A stretch of DNA of 64,000 nt from Tomitella gaofuii (GTDB taxonomy: Bacteria; Actinomycetota; Actinomycetes; Mycobacteriales; Mycobacteriaceae): NCBI RefSeq assembly GCF_014126825.1, contig NZ_CP059900.1, forward strand, positions 3,734,954 through 3,798,953, read 5' to 3'. Shown here piece by piece: positions 61,234 to 64,000 of the stretch. A model generated the notes under the pieces. It ran no database searches. It was not told the origin of the DNA and saw only the letters and a list, made by a program, of their open reading frames with translations. Each line of letters opens with the position of its first letter. The stretch's first letter is position 1. Made by a program: the position numbers and the translations under genes.

Positions 61234-62709
61234 TCAGTTGGGGTTGAACCCGAAGTCCTGGCCCCGCACGCTCTCCCAGCGCGACGTGACGTACTTGGGC
61301 CGCGTGTAGAAGCTCCAGGACGCGTTGTTCAGCCCCGTGTCGCCGAACGCCGACGCCTTCCAGCCCTGCACCGCGTAGGCGGCGACGGGCACCGGGATCG
61401 CGACGTTGACGCCGACCATGCCCGCGGTGACGCGCCGCTCGAACTCGTTGGCCGCGGCCCCGTTCTGCGTGAAGATCGACGCACCGTTGCCGTAGCGGTG
61501 GCTGCGGATCAGCTCCAGCGCCTCGTCGAGCGTGTCCACCCGCAGCACCACCAGCACCGGGGCGAACAGCTCCTGCGTGTACACCGGCGAGGTCACGTCG
61601 ACGTCGGTCAGGAGCGTCGGCCCCACGAAGTACCCGCTCTCGTAGCCGGGGACCGTCTCGGCCGACCTGTCGACGACGGCCCGCGCACCGGCGGCCACCG
61701 CGTCGCGCACCACCTGCTGCACCCGCTGCTGCGAGCGGCGGCTCACCACCGGCCCCACCTCGACTCCGGTTTCCGATCCCGCGCCGACGACGACGTTCCG
61801 CGCACGCTCGGCGAGACGTTCCAGCAGCGGCTCGGCCGTCGGCCCCACCACGACCGCGACGGAGATGGCCATGCACCGCTGCCCGGCCGCGCCGAAGGCC
61901 GCGGCGGTGAGCTGGTCGGCGGTCACCTCGAGGTCGGCGTCGGGCATGACGACAAGGTGGTTCTTCGCCCCGCCGAAGGCCTGCACGCGCTTGCCCGCGG
62001 CGGCGGCCCGCTCGTAGATGACCTGGGCCACGTCGGAAGAGCCGACGAACGACACCGCCTCGGTGTCCGGCGAATCGATGAGCCGCTGCGAGGCCTCGAC
62101 GCCGCCGTGCACCACGTTGAGCACGCCGTCCGGGAGCCCGGCCTGCGAAAACAGCTCGGCGATGCGCACGCACACGCCCGGGTCCTGCTCGCTGGGCTTC
62201 CACACGAACGTGTTGCCCGCGGCCAGCGCCACCGACATCATCATCAGGCCCATCATCGCCGGGAAGTTGAACGGCGTGATGCCCACGCACACGCCGAGCG
62301 GGTGCAGGACGGACTTGGTGTCGATGCTGGGGCCCGTTTGCAGCGACGTGGCGCCCCGCAGCTGCGCCGGTCCGCCGCAGGCCAGCTCGATCGAGTCGAC
62401 GGCGCGGGTCACCTCGCCGGCGGCGTCGTCGAGGGTCTTGCCGTGCTCTTCGGAGATGAGCGCGGCGAGCTCGTCGCGGTGCTCCAGCAGCAGGTCGCGC
62501 GCCTTGAACAGCACGTGCACCCGGCGCGACTGCGGGGTCTGCGACCAGCCTTCGAACGCCTTGAGTCCGGAGGAGACGGCCGTGTCGATCGTGGCGGCGT
62601 CCGCCATGGGAGCCGTGGCGACCGCGCTGTCGGTGGCCGGGTTCTCCACCTCGACCGCGCCGGTGCCGTCCACGGCTGTGCCGTTGATCCAGTGGGTGAT
62701 GGTGCGCAT
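61234..62709 (-). CDS. mmsA: Methylmalonate-semialdehyde dehydrogenase (CoA-acylating)
   Basis: MmsA (491 residues) converts methylmalonate semialdehyde and malonate semialdehyde to propionyl- and acetyl-CoA in valine, thymine and inositol breakdown. Diagnostic blocks are HWINGTAVDG, GVCVGITPFNFPAMMGLMM, WKPSEQDPG, FVGSSDVAQVIYERA, and the catalytic FGAAGQRCMAIS. The C-terminal TRPKYVTSRW is also typical. A transporter lies just upstream on the same strand, separated by about 100 bp. Confidence 0.95.
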   Translation of the reverse strand: MRTITHWINGTAVDGTGAVEVENPATDSAVATAPMADAATIDTAVSSGLKAFEGWSQTPQSRRVHVLFKARDLLLEHRDELAALISEEHGKTLDDAAGEVTRAVDSIELACGGPAQLRGATSLQTGPSIDTKSVLHPLGVCVGITPFNFPAMMGLMMMSVALAAGNTFVWKPSEQDPGVCVRIAELFSQAGLPDGVLNVVHGGVEASQRLIDSPDTEAVSFVGSSDVAQVIYERAAAAGKRVQAFGGAKNHLVVMPDADLEVTADQLTAAAFGAAGQRCMAISVAVVVGPTAEPLLERLAERARNVVVGAGSETGVEVGPVVSRRSQQRVQQVVRDAVAAGARAVVDRSAETVPGYESGYFVGPTLLTDVDVTSPVYTQELFAPVLVVLRVDTLDEALELIRSHRYGNGASIFTQNGAAANEFERRVTAGMVGVNVAIPVPVAAYAVQGWKASAFGDTGLNNASWSFYTRPKYVTSRWESVRGQDFGFNPN

Positions 62710-62810
62710 GGGTCATTGCCTTTCGTCGGGTTCCGGACCGCACGCGGTGCGCGCGGCCGGGGTACAGCGGGTTCGGTGGGTTGAGGGGTGTTCCGCGGGG
62801 CGACCGCGCG

Positions 62811-64000
62811 TCAGGCCGGCGCTTCGGCGCGGGCGTTGTACTCGGCGTCGAGGTCGGCCAGCGACGATCCGCGCGTCTCCTTCATGAAGGCCACGGCGAT
62901 CATCGAGATCACGCCCGCGAGCGCCATGTAGGCGGCGACGGGGATCCAGCTGTTGTAGGTGCGCAGCAGCCAGGTGGCGATCACCGGCGCCAACGACCCC
63001 GCGAAGATCGCCGTGACCTGCGCCCCCAGCGATACGCCGATGTAGCGCATGTGGGTGGGGAACATCTCCGCCATCAGCGCCGGCTGCGGCGCGTACATGA
63101 TGGCGTGGATGATGAGCCCAAGGGTGATGGCTCCGAGGATCAGCACATCGCTGCGCGTGTCCATCAGCGGGAAGGCGACGAACGCGTACACGGTCGCCAG
63201 CGCCGCGCCCACTCCGTAGACGGTCTTGCGGCCGGCCACGTCGGACAACCAGCCGAACACGAGGATCATCACCGCGTGCACGGCGTGCGAGATGAGCATC
63301 AGCAGCAGGATCGTCGACGTTTCGAGCCCCAGCCGCACGCTCAGGTACGTCAGCGAGAACGTCACCACGATGTAGTAGAGGATGTTCTCCACCACCCGGG
63401 CGCCCATGGCGGTGGCGACCTGCCGCGGGTAGGCCTTGCACACGCGGCGCACGGCGGCCCACGTGCTGGCGACCTGCTCGGTGTTCTGGGCGGCCTGCTT
63501 GTAGACGTCCGACTCCTCCACCCGGGTGCGGATGAACCAGCCGATGAGCACGATCACCGCGGACAGGAAGAACGCGATGCGCCAGCCCCACGAGAGGAAC
63601 TGGTCCTCGGGCATCGACGCGGACAGGATCAGGAGGGCGACGGTGGCGACGATGTTGCCGACGGGCGCTCCGAACTGCGGGAAGCTGGACCAGAAGCCGC
63701 GGCGGTCGTCCGGACTGTGCTCGGCGACGAGCAGCACCGCGCCGCCCCATTCGCCGCCGATGGCGATGCCCTGGATGAAGCGCATGACCACCAGGAGCAG
63801 CGGTGCGGCGATACCGATGGCCGCGTAGCTCGGAATGGCGCCGATGAGGAACGTCGAGACGCCGATCATCAGCAACGAGATCTGCAGCAGACGCTTGCGG
63901 CCCAGCTTGTCGCCGTAGTGCCCGAAGATCACCCCGCCGATGGGGCGCGCGACGAATCCGATCGCATAGGTGAGCAGCGCGGCGATGACCCCGTCGAGCT
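62811..64000 (-). CDS. MHS-family MFS transporter, 5' end outside window
   Basis: The metabolite:H+ symporter-type MFS protein is open at the right edge; about 396 residues are visible and the N-terminal helix lies outside. The loop GHYGDKLGRKR, the family signature FIQGIAIGGEWGGAVLL, VAEHSPDDRRGFWSSFPQ, and a second-half loop FGWLSDVAGRKTVYG are present, with a charged cytoplasmic tail. Relatives carry dicarboxylates, proline/betaine, shikimate or aromatic acids. Co-orientation with mmsA suggests import of a compound degraded through a semialdehyde. Confidence 0.9.
   Translation of the reverse strand, partial: LDGVIAALLTYAIGFVARPIGGVIFGHYGDKLGRKRLLQISLLMIGVSTFLIGAIPSYAAIGIAAPLLLVVMRFIQGIAIGGEWGGAVLLVAEHSPDDRRGFWSSFPQFGAPVGNIVATVALLILSASMPEDQFLSWGWRIAFFLSAVIVLIGWFIRTRVEESDVYKQAAQNTEQVASTWAAVRRVCKAYPRQVATAMGARVVENILYYIVVTFSLTYLSVRLGLETSTILLLMLISHAVHAVMILVFGWLSDVAGRKTVYGVGAALATVYAFVAFPLMDTRSDVLILGAITLGLIIHAIMYAPQPALMAEMFPTHMRYIGVSLGAQVTAIFAGSLAPVIATWLLRTYNSWIPVAAYMALAGVISMIAVAFMKETRGSSLADLDAEYNARAEAPA

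Overview
The window is G+C-rich DNA from an actinobacterium. Mycobacteriales (the mycolic-acid lineage: Gordonia, Tomitella, Dietzia, Tsukamurella, Mycobacterium relatives) is the best fit. The reasons are an antigen-85-type mycolyltransferase, a perfect-core IdeR/DtxR iron box, an actinobacterial-type cobalamin gene order, and a gene order at 36.7-61.1 kb that matches the M. tuberculosis Rv0360c-Rv0385 neighbourhood (DUF3151, fba, DedA, GH76, pyrE, Rv0383c-like, clpB, type II flavohaemoglobin). The species cannot be named from sequence reading alone.

Layout. (1) 1-5988: late cobalamin genes on the + strand, tightly overlapped: a chelatase-like AAA/VWA protein (5' end outside the window), cobO, an unusual fused cobB-cobC, and cobD/cbiB. 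(2) 5951-26667: an accessory catabolic region. A TetR gene diverges from a P450-SDR-ALDH-DUF1254 run, followed by two paralogous family-5 solute-binding lipoproteins without permease or ATPase genes, an APH-like phosphotransferase overlapping a DUF7065-like gene, a nitronate-monooxygenase-like gene and an acyl-CoA ligase. Then come an amidohydrolase and an alpha/beta hydrolase (-), a TetR gene diverging from a Baeyer-Villiger monooxygenase, and a second ligase. Three 60-bp palindromic repeats punctuate gene 3' ends here. (3) 26668-28026: a gene-poor, less G+C-rich stretch and a lone membrane protein. (4) 28023-31211: cobK and cobQ (the rest of the cobalamin set) and a siderophore-interacting reductase, on the - strand. 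(5) 31305-35320: an IdeR-boxed ferric-siderophore ABC importer (binding protein, two permeases, ATPase). (6) 35393-49809: housekeeping block with mycolyltransferase, DUF3151, fba, two DedA proteins, GH76, SpoU methyltransferase, small membrane proteins, lysoplasmalogenase, pyrE and clpB. (7) 50001-58158: an insertion relative to the M. tuberculosis order, carrying a DUF559 protein, a frameshifted ORF and a LacI-controlled operon (MFS transporter, two SDRs, an asparaginase, an H. pylori PgdA-like polysaccharide-deacetylase/imidase fold enzyme). The operon segment is bounded by two ~92-bp direct repeats. (8) 58150-64000: an acyl-CoA ligase, the flavohaemoglobin, mmsA, and an MHS-family transporter cut by the window edge.

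The most interesting items are the direct-repeat-bounded LacI operon with its unusual enzyme pairing, the two dispersed repeat families, the cobB-cobC fusion, the P450 region with orphan binding proteins that splits the cobalamin genes, and the tandem copies of a methyltransferase gene's 3' end at 41305-41403. No tRNA, rRNA, CRISPR array, transposase or integrase was recognised.
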